This document shows positions 5,244 to 5,754 of a stretch of DNA of 5,754 nt, one piece after another. Position 1 is the first letter of the stretch. Every line of letters begins with the position of its first letter. Source of the stretch: Lachnoclostridium phytofermentans (GTDB taxonomy: Bacteria > Bacillota > Clostridia > Lachnospirales > Lachnospiraceae); assembly GCA_003526525.1 (NCBI GenBank), contig DPVV01000162.1:1-5754 (forward strand). The letters run 5' to 3'. The notes below the pieces were generated by a model. The model had not been told where the DNA came from. It was given only the letters and a program-made list of their open reading frames with translations, and ran no database searches. The translations under genes were made by a program, and so were the position numbers.

Positions 5244-5754
5244 TTAAAATAATGCACTCTCTGGCTCAATTTTTTTAACTATCAAATTAATGGTAAGAAC
5301 TAAGATTAAGCCAAACACGGATTGGTATAGTCCAACTGCAGCACTGGATGCAAAATTGAAAGAACCAATTAAACTACGATATACATAAGTATCAATAATA
5401 TCCGTCTGATGATAAAGGAGTGAATTGGTACCAATAAGGTTATAAAATAAGTCAAAGGATCCTCGTAAAATGCCTCCAAGACCAAATAATAATAACAAGA
5501 TAAAGGTCTGTTTTAAGAGAGGAATCGTTACATAACAAATTCTTTGTATACGACTAGCACCATCAATATAAGCAGCTTCATAAACCTCGGTGCTAATTCC
5601 TGTGATAGCTGCTAAATATACAATCATTCCATATCCTGTTGTCTTCCAAATATAGAAAAAGACGATTATGTATTTCCATATCCCAGGATTAGAATAAAAG
5701 GAATAACGCTCCATACCTAGATTTACTAATACAGTGTTAATAAAACCGTTATCG
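5244..5754 (-). CDS. Sugar ABC transporter permease (LplB/YteP-like, MalF-type, CUT1 family), 5' end cut by the window edge
   Basis: The last 169 residues of an inner-membrane permease are visible; family members are about 290-320 residues, so roughly 120-150 lie beyond the right edge. The frame stays open to base 5754, and the codons before the first in-window ATG (5714) read DNGFINTVLVNLG, matching the conserved GxxNT segment of this group, so that ATG is internal. It also lacks a ribosome binding site. The EAA loop is VYEAAYIDGASRI at visible residues 57-69, with the IP of the motif at 76-77. Hydrophobic segments lie at about 27-50, 81-95 and 138-158 of the visible part. The C-terminus (KKIEPESALF) is of the usual sort. 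It is the partner of the permease encoded 17 bp downstream. The operon's promoter, and possibly further genes, must lie to the right of the window. Confidence 0.93.
   Translation of the reverse strand, partial: DNGFINTVLVNLGMERYSFYSNPGIWKYIIVFFYIWKTTGYGMIVYLAAITGISTEVYEAAYIDGASRIQRICYVTIPLLKQTFILLLLFGLGGILRGSFDLFYNLIGTNSLLYHQTDIIDTYVYRSLIGSFNFASSAAVGLYQSVFGLILVLTINLIVKKIEPESALF

Overview
The window is AT-rich and every gene lies on the minus strand. Strong AGGAGG-type ribosome binding sites, a lipobox-bearing solute-binding protein and the transporter type point to a Gram-positive Firmicute. The overall look is that of a plant-polysaccharide-degrading clostridium of the Lachnospiraceae (Lachnoclostridium phytofermentans-like). 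That placement is an inference from gene style, not a database match.

Layout in the direction of transcription (right to left): a LplB/YteP-type sugar ABC permease, cut by the right edge (5754-5244); a LplC/YtcP-type permease (5226-4315); a 69-bp gap with an mRNA hairpin; a lipoprotein solute-binding protein with a DUF3502-like C-terminus (4245-2698); and a strong intrinsic terminator abutting its stop codon. A 245-bp non-coding stretch follows, with two imperfect tandem repeat units, a covarying hairpin and a putative promoter. Next come a LacI-family repressor (2449-1406), a 152-bp gap almost filled by two back-to-back hairpins, and a glycoside hydrolase family 3 enzyme (1253 to the left edge) whose C-terminal part lies outside.

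Together this reads as a compact oligosaccharide-utilisation locus. The lipoprotein would capture an oligosaccharide outside the cell and the two permeases would import it. No ATPase gene is visible, so a shared MsmX-type ATPase is likely. The signal-peptide-less GH3 enzyme would split the sugar in the cytoplasm, and the LacI-type protein probably senses the sugar. The sugar cannot be named from the sequence.

The genes are of known families. The less ordinary material is non-coding: the tandem repeats upstream of the repressor, the double palindrome between repressor and hydrolase, and the hairpin ahead of the binding-protein gene. I see no CRISPR array, tRNA, rRNA, transposase or novel multi-gene defence system.
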